Source: Nymphaea colorata (taxonomy: Eukaryota; Streptophyta; Magnoliopsida; Nymphaeales; Nymphaeaceae). From it: 64,000 bases of DNA. Below the pieces are notes generated by a model. The model was not told the DNA's origin. It saw only the letters and a list, made by a program, of their open reading frames with translations, and did no database searches. Position 1 is the stretch's first letter; the number at the start of each line of letters is the position of its first letter. Where the stretch lies: contig NC_045146.1 in assembly GCF_008831285.2 (NCBI RefSeq), positions 1,576,001 through 1,640,000 on the forward strand. The letters are read 5' to 3'. Shown piece after piece: positions 1-13,133 of this stretch. A program made the translations under genes and the position numbers.

Positions 1-3000
1 TTCACTGAAATTTACTAATTTCTTGGTTGTCGACGGCAGAAGCAACATAGCAATGTACTTGGCTGGAGAAATATATGTATAGGCAAGCACTTCAAGTTTG
101 TTGAAACAATCACTCTCAGCATGTCATTCATTTCGAAATATCATGACTATTGGAGTAATATAATGATGACGTATCTTATGAAAGCATATATTAGATCTTT
201 ATATCCATAATTTACAATTTTACATTGTACTTCTTACCGATTGGCACCTACTCGTTTCCACTCGGTATATGAACACCATTTCTCAAAGTGAAGGCACACC
301 AGTGTCATGCATTTGCTAACCGTTGTTAACTTTATGGAAACAACCGTTACATAGTACATTTAGGGTAGCTTCGTTAAATTTTCAGAGAAGGTTCAATGCA
401 TATAAATACAGACTAGTATTTCATAAATAAATGCTACAAAATTAACTAAAGAAAGTCAACTCCCTACCTGGATATATATGGACCATAGAAGCTGAATCAT
501 CTGACAGAAACCTCTCCCTGATCTTCAGGTCACGCTCAACCAGATCAGAAAAACCAGCTGTTAGGCTATTTGTAGCATCTGTTACTAATGACAGCTGATC
601 ACTTGATGAAGCAGTATGAATAGAATTTTGACATTTATAATCTTGTCTACTATCGTCTGGGTTCATCTTATTTTGTGACATTGCACCTTCTGCCTCTCCA
701 GTAGCCTCAGATTGAGCCAGTTTTGGTGCCCCTTCATGGAGGCTTTGCCCCATGGGTATTCGTCGGCAATTGTCACCAGGAACTTTTGAAGTAGTTGGCT
801 TTTTAAGATCAAACAATATCTGACATGCTATAAATATCGACTTATAAAACAGTAAAGAAAAAAAGAAGCACAACAACAAAGCTGAAAAGAGATTTTTATT
901 TGTAAAAGAACAATATTATCATTTGACATAGTGAAAAACTCTCACAAACACTTCACTTGGCAGTTGGCATATGCCCTTTGTGTCGACATAACAACCACTC
1001 AACAACTGAGACAGATGCCCTACCTTAAAATTGGAATAGCATAATTAACCTTCACCCGATTTTATGTCCTTGGTCATTTATTCTGAATTCATATGCTTTC
1101 CCATAGTTTTCAGAACGGAAATAAAAAATCAGGAAGTGGAATGAGAATGGAAAGAAGGAAGTGGCCATTTAGAAAATTTGGGGGATTTACAAATAGAGAA
1201 GAAAGGGTTAGAAAGGAGATTCATTCATGAATCTCTCTCTCACTCTCGCTCTCTCTCTCTCATGATGTAGTGTAGGGAAAGTGAATGCTAAGGTAAATCT
1301 TACTCGATTATGCTAGATATGTTAACAAATCAAGCGTTGACCATGTGCAACTTGTTGAGCAGATTCCCAGGTATGTGGATTGTGGAGCTCTGGAGCTCTT
1401 GTTCACAAAATGATATGTGAAATTGTAAAAGTTGGAATTTCTTAAAGGTTAACTAACATGCCTGAGAGAAATTACTATTTCTGCTCATAAGAATCATGAT
1501 GACTCAGGAAGCTGATGTTTTCAAACAAGAACCAAGATTGTCAGCCTTTCTCAACTTCCAGATCAAGTTTTCCAAACATGAGATTTGGTTTCCCTTGCAG
1601 GGGAAACAGAACCCCATGTTACAAAATCAGGATTCTTATGTTAGAGGGATTGAGATTCCCATGGATAGGAACAGAACTTCTAACATAGTCAAATCTGCTT
1701 ATTTAGCAACAGACTTCCACGTGTTATGAGTTATTACCTTTTCAAATGACTTTCTATTTGAGCCATGATACATTTCAAGCATACAATTAGATGTTCATGA
1801 TGGTCAAGATTTAAGAGCACCACATAAACTTCTTATGTATTTTCATTTTTAGTATATGTCTCAGTTTCTTGTTCAAGTATAAAATAAATCACATCTGTCA
1901 GGTTGTTGACTAATATGTCATATCAGACAAGTGAACAGGAACTTTACATTTATAACAAACATCTGCATTTTAAAAGATCCATTTGAGAAGGAAGAAGCCA
2001 TAATCATGACAACCAGGTCCAGGTTCAGACGTTGACTGTAGCAACTGAAGGATAAGAAAGCATGTAGCATGTATGTACCCACTGGAACTATATGTGTACT
2101 CATTTTATACACATCAGCACCTATTTGAATAATAAGAACCATATTGACACCACCAGAGTAACTTTGAAATTCCAGTTATAATTTCACATAACCCATGGCC
2201 CACTATAACTTTGTGGACACATTCACTCATGGACAAATATTTCAGGCACATCAAGTGATCCATTGCTATATTTGAACAACCATCTTCCAGATAAGAACAA
2301 GCAAGGTGCTAATACGACTCTAAAGCTGAAACAAGACAAGCCATCTGGGCATGAGTAAAAAGTATGAAGCATCAACAGTAAAAAATTTAGCAAGAAAGAA
2401 AAAAATGGCAGATATACGAACCATTGCGCAGCGGTTTGGCAGTTGCAGTGTCCATATTAGTAGAAACCTTCTCTTTATCTTGGCTACTAAAAGATGGAAA
2501 CACAGTTTTCTTCGAAGAATCATTGCATTCCTGTTCTGCAGACCCCAACAATGATTCATTTGAGTGCATTGTTCTGTGTTTTGCATGTGCATGTGGTCTT
2601 CAGTGGTGTCTTGCATAAAATTTCCATGACTAGGTCTTACTAAGAAAAGAACGTCAAAGCATACGTTTGATGTTCAAGAAAGAAAGCCATAGCAAAGGAA
2701 CTCCTCTTAAAACATAGAGAATTACAAGAACCTGAAGTTTTGGAGTGATAAACGAGTGAAGCAGCAGACTCATGACAATTTTGCAGCTTCCCAATCTCTA
2801 CCAGATAATTTGCCAATTCAAAAGAACTCCCTGTATTTAAGTCATCAGAAAGCTTAAGGTGCATACTGTCTAGGACCATCCCATCTTCACTTAATAGAAT
2901 AACCTGAGAACCTCATGGAAGTCAACAAGTAAACTTCTTAGGAACCATGTGAATCCAATAGTAGGATCTGAAAAAGCATCATAGTCCTCTCCAACCAGTC

Positions 3001-5232
3001 ACCCAAATTGATACACTTAACACCAACTTTTAATAAGAAAAAGGAAGTATAAGCATTTTCTGTGAATGCTTGACCATGCACATCAGTGGGAATAACTCAT
3101 GAAAGTCACAAAATTGATGAGAAACCATGAGTTTGAGACCTGCAGATGTGTGACTATGTTTGTCGCTCACATAGAGTGAACATACACACACACACACACA
3201 CACACAAAGTGAATGTAGACAAACACATGCATGCATGAAAACAGGAACACACATATATATATATTCTTCTTAACACTTCATATTTGTCTTGCTCTTTTTT
3301 CACATTTTTGGTTGTTTAATTCTAACCATCAGCTAATGTCAACACCTCAGCTGTCTAGTGCACTTTTTGGTCCTGGAAGTGCTTTGCACACTGTTTCATT
3401 TTCTTTTGTGTATATGCATTTTCTACTTTTATGTTCAACAGAATAAAGGTCATGTTCTTAGCTTCTTTCTTAAGATCGTAAGTCTGTTGAGCTGTTTTGG
3501 GGTACTTCCTGGTGAACAAGGAAGACATATGATTTTATGCCAATGGATCTAATGGCCGAGGCAGTTTTCCCTGACCATCCAAAAATATGAACCAACAAAT
3601 TTGGGGGGAAAAAAAAGAGCCACATCACCTACAGTCCACAACCATTTCTAATGTTGTAAAAATTACACATGGCATGGTAGAGCTCCGCCGGCCTTGTTAG
3701 GGTCTTGGACTTAAGACCTTCGGGTCGAAGGCATATATATTACAATATCTGGGGCACATCTCTTGGCATAAACTGGTAGGAGTCTCCCAAGCCCCAGAGC
3801 CAATCCCCTAAAACAAGTGAAAGGAGGCTGACCTTTCTTCTCTGATGACCAGAAGTTATAAGACGTAGGATGCCATCATGAAACTTCTTGGCCTTTTGAG
3901 ATTTCTGTTTGGTGTATAAAACATGCCACTCTGCAAAATGCAAAAGAAGATGGCAAATAAAAATGTCATGCACAGTTTTAATAAAACCTCAGATTTAATC
4001 CACGTCCCCCAAATGCCTTTTTTAAATGCACAATTAACTAGTTTATTCATAAACAAATATAAACTAGCTTGTAGCCTCCTTTCCTAAGACAACATGTATC
4101 ATATAGTGTAATGGTTATTAACAAAGATGGAGAAGCAAATTAAATGTAATCAGACCAAGACCTATTCATCAGCATACCTGTTACAGTATCCTGAGTCCCA
4201 CTTGCAATGTTTCTCAGGTTTCCAACTTTGTGTTGCACAATGTTTTTGCTGCTGCCTGACAAGAGCTTAGGACAGTATCAACAAATTGTTCACCAAAAAA
4301 AAGGAAGATAATAATGGCAAAAAACTGCACACTACTATACCAACTAAGCAGAATTGCACAAGCTGATCTTAAAAGCAAAACTAGGTTCAAGTTTTGGAGA
4401 CCATGTGACTACTAGGAACCTATGACCTATCATAATTTAAACCAAATGATGGACAACTGTCAACAGCAAAATGGGCTCATAAAGTCAAACTTTTAGAAAA
4501 AAAAGGGTTATCTACTATCATGATGGATCCAATTCAGATAAAAGAAATCTTTACCAAGAGTACTGATGGTCTGCCCTTTGAATGTAATTCTTTGTGCAAG
4601 TTTCTCTTCGTCATTTTGTGCATCTGGATTTGCCCTTTTTTCGCTACTATCAGGATCACCGACATCAACAAGATGAGTTTCAAACTCCAATGAACCTCCA
4701 CATTGGACTATCTCATCTTTCCTCAGAAACCTGCTATCCAGGAGCTTTCCACAATCATCATAGAGCAGAATCTGAATGTACACAAGAAAATTGTCAGAAA
4801 TATGGTCCCAAAGATGCAAGTATATGAAAGAAAAAAATCCACTTATCATGTAATGATGTAAATCTAACTTTGTTTGTCTAGTGTGGTTCCTCAAACATGA
4901 TTACAAAAGCCCTTATCATCCTCTATAGTAGTCTATAGACTCTATACCACACATATTAAGTGTCATCTCTTTAAATCACTACCTTATGTAGTTATTTTTA
5001 ACAAGGACAAGAAAAATCCTAGCACTATTTAAATAAAAGCATGACTGGGCTATATAACAGTCCATGTTTGTCGCCACGTGCATCCTGACACTTCTCCTAA
5101 ATACAAGTAAGGCTTTGACCATCTTACCTTTTGATTTGAGTTGGAAAGCTCTAAGACTCCATCCTGATAGACTTTTCTTTTCTGCCTCAAATGCTTTGTG
5201 TAGGTCACAGTCCATTTTTTTACACCTTGCAT
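1..5232 (-). CDS. Tandem DUF2439 (ZGRF1/Mte1-like N-terminal domain) protein, 3' end outside window
   Basis: Coding exons read by eye, 5' to 3': 5128-5232, 4555-4771, 4178-4255, 3833-3930, about 2665-2903, about 2422-2573, 468-827 and 1-62 (continues past the left edge). The start is the ATG at 5230-5232 (MQGVKKWTVTYTK). Two DUF2439 domains are visible. The first spans exons 1-2 (WTVTYTKHLRQKRKVYQDG, then LYDDCGKLLDSRFL and LVDVGD). The second spans exons 4-5 (WHVLYTKQKSQKAKKFHDG, then LSEDGMVLDS and LVEIG). The rest is polar and low in complexity. DUF2439 occurs in human ZGRF1, fission yeast Dbl2 and budding yeast Mte1, which act in recombinational DNA repair; a nuclear repair role here is inference from the family. 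Splice phases agree along the chain. The exon 5/6 junction is the weakest: a donor at 2731 instead of 2664 would break the frame with the next exon I can see. Exon 1-62 is supported only by a good acceptor and an open frame. Confidence 0.78.
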
Positions 5233-6967
5233 TGCCTCAAACTCCAAGCTTCCATGCACTTTATAACACCTTAATTTTCAGAAGATATACAAACTTTTTT
5301 CCCATTGAAAAATTGTTTCACAGTTAGAGGGTTAGCTCTAATCCTCACTGCATACTGCAAATCAGACGAAGAACAGGAAAGCAGATTGAATAGAAAGGAA
5401 AGGAAGCACATCGGAAGGCAAAATAAATTCAGGGTTTTGATTAATCAGCTTCTAACGTCTCCCAAAACTACATGCTTCCTATAAATAAGTTCTCCTAACT
5501 ATTTGGATTTTGGATTCCGTAATAAGACAAAAGGTTCAAATTTGATACAACAGATGGAAACAAATAAGCAATCAAATAAATAAATCAAATCAGACAGAAC
5601 CAAATCTAAATGATTAGCTCCTGTGTCCTGATCATAAACTCTGATGCTGTAAAATAACTTGTCAGAAATAAAAAATGGTAAGGAACATGCATTACAGCAA
5701 TATAAGATGCCAAGGAAGGATATCAGAAAATCAAGAACATTGCAGTGATCTAATAATAGTCCACAAACATGCTACTCTTTTGTTGCTAGTATATCTCTCC
5801 AAAGTAATATTTTCTGACACAATTAATACTTGAAAAAGGAATCAGGCCCGTCACATTCTGAGAAGCACTAGTGCACGTTGTTGAAAATAAGGCCAAAGAA
5901 AAGGCTTTACAAGTCAGTGAGAATAGCTTGGAAGGTTGCAAATAGGATTTTATGGTTCAAAGAAATGGCGACAAGCGAGTAATGTACAATATATAATTAA
6001 AGAATTTCCCTCTTGCAGGTCAATGGAACAACTGATAAGAATATACTTTTCTCTTCCCTCAGGTTTCGTTTTTCTCTAGTATCCACAAGGTCTTCTGGAC
6101 CTGCATTTACGTGGTACTAAAGAAGAACGTTTAGGATTTATGCACGTCCTACATAATGGATTAATATAGTTTCACATACTAAGTTATAGGTATGTGTCTA
6201 AATTTTTGTTATCTGAAAGTGTAAATAAGACTGCATATCATCCTCCTCTGGAGCGCCAAACTAGGGATGGTCCACCCCTCCGCATCTTCAAAAGTTTTCC
6301 TCACCAGATCAGATCTCCGATCCAAGGATTAGAAATAACCATCGCACTCGGAAGAAATAATTCAACTCATCTGTCCCAAAGAGATTGTTCAACTGACTTA
6401 CTGTCATATCGGAGTACCAACAGTTTTTCCAAATTTCCTGACGATTCGCGGAGGCCCGATTTGACTGGAAGTGAACTACATTGCGTTTCTAAATAATAGG
6501 TCTGAATATCGACGTCGCTGCTCAATTCAGCATGAACACATTGTAACACTGGACAGATACTGTAAACATATGTAATAACCAGATGTTCAAATGGGCGCTC
6601 CAAATATAACAGACACAAATACATTCCCATACGCATAGAACAGCATATGCGGCAAATAACTCTGTACTACGAACAGGTGAAATCTCTACACTTACCTAAA
6701 ATAAAATGAACAAGTAACCATTGCACTAGCCTACCAAGATTACATAATCAAAGCGAAAAATCACCGAAAACTATAAGAACTAACCTGAAAAGTTCTAAGA
6801 AACCATCGCTATCGATACACCATGAAAACTAGAGAACAAGGAGAAGCATAAACGAATTGTCCCAACATAAGGTCTCCATGGGAAAGGAAAATCAACTCAT
6901 TATACACTTGCTACAAAAATGAAGGACAGCAGAAACTTGCTGTCGGTCAAGGAGAGGGAGAAGAACA

Positions 6968-6981
6968 GTTTGGCGGGAAAC
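6968..6981. promoter_or_regulatory. E2F/DP-type site upstream of the DUF2439 gene
   Basis: The 14 bases GTTTGGCGGGAAAC contain the E2F core on both strands (TTTGGCGG and TTTCCCGCC). The site is about 1.7 kb upstream of the ATG of the minus-strand DUF2439 gene, so it is a promoter element only if that gene has a spliced or long 5' leader. E2F sites mark S-phase replication and repair genes in plants, which fits the suggested function. This is motif evidence only. Confidence 0.4.
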
Positions 6982-7412
6982 AAGAGTTGCCCTCTTCGGA
7001 TGAATTCGGATTGGATCCACTGGATTCAGCAGGTCCAGTGCTAAACCAATTCAACGATGCGCATTCTCTGGTCTGGTTTAGATTTGGATTTTTACCAGGT
7101 AATACCACTTAACCAGTATAACCGACAAAGGTTCTGATCTTATATAGCATAGTGATACGGTTTTCCTGTCTAGCAGTTACAGTTGGATTTGGATTCAGAT
7201 CCAGCACCACCAACCTAGAGGTAGATCCACATTCAAACTAGCTTCATAAAAACTGATCCATCCATGATCCGAAATGCTTGGATCTGATTGAGGCCCATGA
7301 ATCCACGCCTAACAAGTAACAACTAGGCCGAACAAGCGTCGCTCGACTTGAACCGTCCCATATAAACTCCACTCAAGCTCGACTCATTTATTAAAAGAGT
7401 TAAGCTCGGGCA

Positions 7413-7482
7413 GATCAAATTGTTAAACGAGTCAAGTTCGAGTTAAAGATCAAATTGTTAAACGAGTCAAGTTCGAGTAACT
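7413..7482. repeat. 35-bp tandem duplication
   Basis: The unit beginning GATCAAATTGTTAAACGAGT occurs at 7413 and again at 7448, head to tail, in a stretch rich in CTCGAG-like words. A related word style (CTCGAACTCGATTCG, TAACTCGTTTA) reappears near 16830-17030, so both may be pieces of one old dispersed repeat. Confidence 0.75.
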
Positions 7483-7954
7483 TTTCCCGCAATGCCCAAG
7501 CCTAAACGGCTCATGGTTCTTTCACCCCATTCAAAACCTTCACCGCAGTATCGATCTGAAAAAGTAGATCTGCCGCTCACCCTATTTCAAGGAACATCGA
7601 AAGGACGGGTCCATTTGGCATGTTTTGACCTTTTGGATGTTCCGGATCCATTGTGAATTAATGCATCTAGGTGTCCCAGGTCCAACCATAATGACATAAA
7701 TTAATCTAAACAATGGCTTGGTTGTGAGAGTTTTAAGTAAGTAATGTAAACAGAAGTACGACCATAGTTTTGATTATCACCATAAAAAGCATTACATGGG
7801 GAGACCCGAATCAAATTCAAATCCTCTTAACGTATCCTAATCCGTTGGCCCAGATTTAGATGCACTTAAGAGAGTTTAAATATATCTTAGACCACTTTCA
7901 CACAATTCAGACACACTTTAAGAGAACAACTAATCTTTACTGATGCTTTTAGAG

Positions 7955-7986
<32 letters not shown>

Positions 7987-8288
7987 CGCATAATCAAGAG
8001 CATTAGCTCAATTTTGAAAGAAATGTGTTGCACAACGAACAAGTCCTAAGCAATGTTTATATATATAAAAAAAAAAGAATGCAAACTCCAATGAGTCCCT
8101 TTATTGACTGTGGAATTAGAGGTGAAAGCACCAGAGCATGTGCAATACATGCATCTTCTCTGCACGCTGGAAAATCTTCCGGGCAATATAACACTAGCCC
8201 TTGTGAAAAACATGGCTGGGCTCAGAACTGAAGCAGTGAGCCTACTATAAGATATCATCTTCACTCGCCTTCAAATTCAGGCAAGCCA

Positions 8289-11200
8289 CTATTCTCTGAT
8301 TTTCTGAATACCAATCCACCGAGCATAATCTACCCACCTGTTAAATCATAACAAATTTCGTGTAAGTTTCAAAAGTTCAACCAACTTGTTGGTAAGAATT
8401 CTCAGGAAGTTCATGATATGTCTCACATCAATGATCCCAGGAATGTGTTTCCTGTTCGAACAGCAAAACATAATGCACTCAGGATAAGCTTCTGTTCGTG
8501 AAGCAAAGGTTCCAAAATCCGCTGCTCAATAACACCAGCCAATATCTGGTACCTGTTGGATATGCAAGGTATGGACTCAATAAGTAGATGTAAAAGATAT
8601 TGCAAGGACAGACTAGAGAGATATTGTTTTTGACAGCTGGTGCAGAGAAATCGTTTCCAATTGCTAAACATACAAGGCTGCTAAATTGGTGTCAAAATAG
8701 AAGGATGTTAGCTCTGTTACTTCAGTTGCAATAAAGCAAAAGAATAATCTTTTTGACAGAGAACAATAAGCAGAAAGGTTGCATAATCATTAACACAAAC
8801 ATGATGGAGGAAATATGAGAGCAAAAACATGCAATAGATCACGACACAATTAGTACCGCAAATTGCTAGAAACTGCCATATAGACACCATAGGCTACGCT
8901 AGTTGATATTATTGGTACATCCTCTGCTTCACCAGCAAAATTTTTGTCAAATGCCTTCCTGGCATTGATTAAACCATTTGTAACACCTGTTCCGATCTGA
9001 AAAGAGTAATAAGGAGCAATCAGAGTAGAACCGCGTTGATCTACAGTTTCTAAATAATGGAAGCTTCAGTTCATTAGAACATCACAAAGCATGAAAGAAC
9101 AAACAAGAATATGCACCGCCTAAAAGAACTTCAGTCAGGTACATAAAATAAAATCTAGGATATAGTGGACATAAATTCTCCGGCCTATTTAAGAGATACT
9201 AGAAGTATACACCCCTCAGGCAGCACACATATGTTGAAAGATGAAAGATAAATTAAGAATATCGAGGATCAAAGTCATGAGAAGAGACATAAATAGTAAC
9301 GATACAAAATAATAAGGAAACCAAGTACCTGATCTGTTTACATAGGAACAAAGTTTCAAAAGAGCAATCAGTAGCATATTTAGCATAAGGATAAAGCTAG
9401 GAGCATCGCTTAAATAACAGAAGATGGTTGTCAAAGAAGAAGAAAGGTTGCACTAACACACAGAAAACTCATATTGTCAGCTTGTGTTTAATATTTCCTG
9501 GAACATACACAAGGTATGAAAAAGTTGCACTCGCATGATCGCAAAGGCACAAGCTAGACAGTTGGGATGGCAAATATCTGATGTGCATGGTCCAGCCAAA
9601 TATGTCATAAACGAAGAAGTCTACCTCAGATCTGGCTTGCAAAGAAAAACTTTTGGGGTTTAATAATATTAGGCATGAGCTGACTTAGTCCTCGGTTAAG
9701 CAACATTTTGCACGATAAGTATGATGACTTGGCATGTTGAACACATCACCAATTTCTTGCCTCAAACATGGCAGTACTGTGATTAAAAATTAAGCCTGAA
9801 CCTGGCTATTCTGAGCTGAATGCTAGGCCTCAAAATAGAAAGACATGATTGGAAATAATTTTTCTAATATTTGCATGTTTTTATGTTCTCAAATATAAAA
9901 AGATTAGACTTGTAAAGCTGATTCATTATTATGGGAGAGGCCGCCTGACCAGTATGAGCTATGTAAACCTGCAAAACCCAAGAAAAATAAAGAAAAAACA
10001 CCACTATTTGTGATGAATCATTGGACTCATATTGGCATAGAAGAGGCATTATAGGTCTAAATGTAATTTAGAGATGGACCATTTTATGGAACAAAAGAAG
10101 TTGGTTCCCTTATCATACATGCTAGTATGCTACTGTTCTAGTGCAAGCGGTACACAAATTTGTCTACTTCACAGAAATCCATTAATCTGGCCATAAGATA
10201 ATATAGAAGGTTTGTTTAGTCATCTAAATACTTGTTCATATTATAAAAAGGATTACATACCAAGGATGCACTTGTCCCGACAGCAAAAAGTTTTAAGCCA
10301 TTACGCTGCAAAATAGAAGCATAAATGTTAGTTTGAAATAAAAACAAAAGGATGGATCTTAGTAACTAAAAAATTGCTTCTGCAAGATTACCAATATTGC
10401 TCCCACTCTCTGCAAGAATGAGTATGATGTTCCAGCCAAAGCAACCTGAAACCAAATTTCACCAGCCAACTCATATTGTCAATCATCATACGCATTCAAT
10501 GCTGTCTCCCACGCAACTATAAGGAAGCAGAAGTGCCGTTGGGAGAGGGCTCAACTGTCCACTCACCTGAAAAGCATTATCAGGGCAGGTATGGAAAAAC
10601 TTTGCAATAGGCCCAGCACTAAGTGCTAGAGGTGGCTTCAGAGAAACAGTTGGTGCTGGTAGCCAGACAAGCATAAAATCTGCGATAATTGCCATTACCT
10701 GAAAAATGAAAACAGAAGCATGTTAGTGTTTATAACAGGAAAAAAAAAATAGCACTTCACGAAATAATCTCATCAAATCATGAATATGCAAGACTATTAT
10801 CACATAAGTAGATGGAATTTTAGAACAGTCATGCATGTAAACCATACCACATCTGCTAAGACAAAATCAAGCTCCTTGACAAACTTTTCCCTGCGACGTT
10901 CATACTCTGCAGCAGTCTGCAAGATAATTACTAAAAGGTTAAACAAAGAAAACCATATTAACTAAATAAAGAATATCAGTTCGTCAATACAACAACTTTT
11001 TGCAACAACTTGTGTCAAATCCGAAACATAATATGTATAATGTGCACAAAGCAAGTACAATACATTGAAACAATAAGATGTGCAACAGTAGTCCATCATA
11101 AGCATAGGCTACTTATGTACTATAGAACTATGAAGACCATGAAATTGGATTCTAGAAAACTGGTTTGCTTAAAAAATTATTGCATCTCAAGCTCTCAGCA

Positions 11201-13133
11201 GAAAGCACATGGCCAATAACATGGCTAATGGTTATTGTACTACAGAATGCTGAAATTGTCAACCAATAAAAAAGTAAATCATTTCAAAACATGGGGACAA
11301 TTTCTTATGACATATCTCCAGCAAAGAGGAGCCACCAAACCATTTCGCATTGATAACTAAATTCTCCCTCATAATCTCAAGGTGGTGACCAGTCGGCAGT
11401 GCTGATGAAAGTCAACTGCTTGATATTTGAGAAGGTCCGTTAAGAAGAAAAAAAATACATTGTTACACACAAGTCAGATGCCTAAAATGGGTTGCAGCTA
11501 AAATCTCACAGTCCCTCTGCTGTCACAGCCTCTACACATGCAAAATTATTCCTTCGTGTAGTTCCCTTAGTTATTCAGATACACATGCTGCATCTGATGC
11601 CCTTAAGTAAACTCATCCAGATGCAGAAGAAACTCTTGTGCATGTTAAAATAATGAAAAAAAACTAATCGACAATGTCAAACCACCAACTTCAACAATCT
11701 GAATATGTACCAGTTCATCTTATCATTAAAATAACAACAACAATGACGACAGAAACAATAATAGTAAAAACAGTACAAGTAGTAATGAAAATAAAAGAGT
11801 ATAAGGATCACTAAAGATCAGCGGTTGGTGAAGGCGGTTTGTGGGATAACGAGAAGCCTTGTGGGAATACACCCGACAGGCTTTTTTCTAATTTACACAC
11901 TCAGTGAAATTCAACTTCTTCATGGCAAGCTGCTAGAACCTGGACTTAACAGGAAAACTTTCATTCTGATATGTTCACATCCGCAATCCAGCTAGCATAT
12001 GGTGAAATGTAGTGCAGCAAGATACTGAAGGGAAAGAATACGCCTTCATTAAGGTTGGGCATCAAAAGGCAAACTACCACCTTTCTGCAGAACTTGCCAT
12101 GATATATTTCAAAGAAACTAAAACATGAAATTTCTTTTCCCAAGATGTGTAAAAGAAAAGCCATAGATATTTGGTCTTCACCAACAGCCATAGAAACGGC
12201 ACTTCTCAACAAGGAAACAACTCATCCGGGTACTATTTTTTGAGATGAAATAAATAGAGAAAAACAGAGAAAACGTTCATGGGCAGTTCAGAAGATCTAG
12301 GAGACCAAAATCTCTTCGAATCCACATCCCAGTCTTAAATGGAACAAAAGATCACTCCAACACTAAAAAGCACAACTCAAGCATCTCCAGATAAAGCAAA
12401 ATTTCGCATACACTGATGACAAGGAAAATTCTTGAGAGGAGAAAGCACAGGGGATAATACCAAACACCTAAAAAGTAAATTCAAGGTTCTATTTCTACGC
12501 ACTTAAAGTACGAACAGCAAAAAAGACAGACAGAATCACAATGAATCATTATCCACCAATAGATAAGATGAATGAAGCACCAAGAAGATGTAGAGCTCAA
12601 TTCATCACCTTAGTGAAGATTCCGACGCCGCATTCCATGGCAACCTTCGCAAGGAAGAGATCGTCGGCCAAAAGCCTTTCCTTGAAGCCGCCGAACTGGA
12701 GCAGCCACCGCAATACCGCCGAGCGCTCGAGCTCGGAAAACCGGTAGACGATCTCGCCGGGGATCCTCCCCTCCTGGATCGCCGCTGCCAAATCGGAGGG
12801 AAGGCTCTCGAGAGATCTTCCCAGCGTTCCTAACGCCAGCAGAGCCTCCTCCCTGTTTTTCTCGTTCGCACCATCGCCACCACCACTACCACCATGGCCG
12901 CCTTCACCGCCACCCCCCTGACCACCATATCCACCACCACCAGAGACAGTGCCCCCACCGCCTCCCGCGAAGGCTACGGCGAATTTGGTGCATCGACTTG
13001 ATCTAAGGACGCATTGGGGTCTGCGAGGGGAGGAGCGGAGAGGGGTGAAGAATGCAGAGGGAGAAGAATGGGAGGACTGGGTGGGCGGTATGTTTGTAAA
13101 AACAAGATGGATAGAGGCGAGATTGGTCGCCAT
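8289..13133 (-). CDS. RETICULATA-RELATED chloroplast envelope protein (DUF3411 family)
   Basis: Eight coding exons: 12609-13133, 10848-10916, 10567-10698, 10392-10445, 10261-10305, 8857-8996, 8427-8552 and 8289-8337 (stop 8289-8291). All have GT-AG ends and consistent phase, giving 379 aa. Residues 1-50 are rich in Ser, Thr, Pro and Arg, like a chloroplast transit peptide. Residues about 56-88 are a Gly-rich low-complexity stretch, as in several members of this family. The DUF3411 body follows, with VAMECGVGIFTK, ADFMLVWLPAPTVSL, FHTCPDNAFQ, GTGVTNGLINARK, LAGVIEQRILEPLLH and ALCFAVRTGNTFLGS, ending WVDYARWIGIQKIRE. The motif set and small-exon structure are closest to the RER3/RER4 branch as I remember it, but I would not fix the paralogue. 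Arabidopsis RETICULATA mutants have reticulate, cell-poor leaf mesophyll; the proteins are inner-envelope membrane proteins of unsettled biochemical role. The gene looks intact. Confidence 0.93.

Larger units (their letters stand above)
5233..8288. other. Spacer between the DUF2439 gene and the RETICULATA-type gene
   Basis: No convincing coding exon was seen. The right part (to about 7000) probably holds the promoter and 5' leader of the DUF2439 gene, including the E2F-type site. It also contains a 35-bp tandem duplication near 7413-7482, a (GT)n/(GA)n tract at about 7957-7986, and the 3' flank of the RETICULATA-type gene. The 100-codon plus-strand open frame at 6194-6496 has no recognisable similarity or splice context and looks accidental. 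Confidence 0.5.

Noticed and set aside
2387-2616. Alternative frame beginning MQDTTEDHMHMQ in exon 6 of the DUF2439 gene
   Set aside because: Its downstream translation looks unstructured and leads to a stop, while the frame used here keeps phase with the next exon.
6194-6496. 100-codon plus-strand frame
   Set aside because: No known domain, no splice context and biased composition; it lies in the likely leader region of the opposite-strand gene.
11840-11890. Hairpin AAGCCTTGTGGG / CCCGACAGGCTT followed by T run, terminator-like
   Set aside because: Rho-independent terminators do not apply to plant nuclear genes; it lies in an intron of the RETICULATA-type gene and the stem is imperfect.
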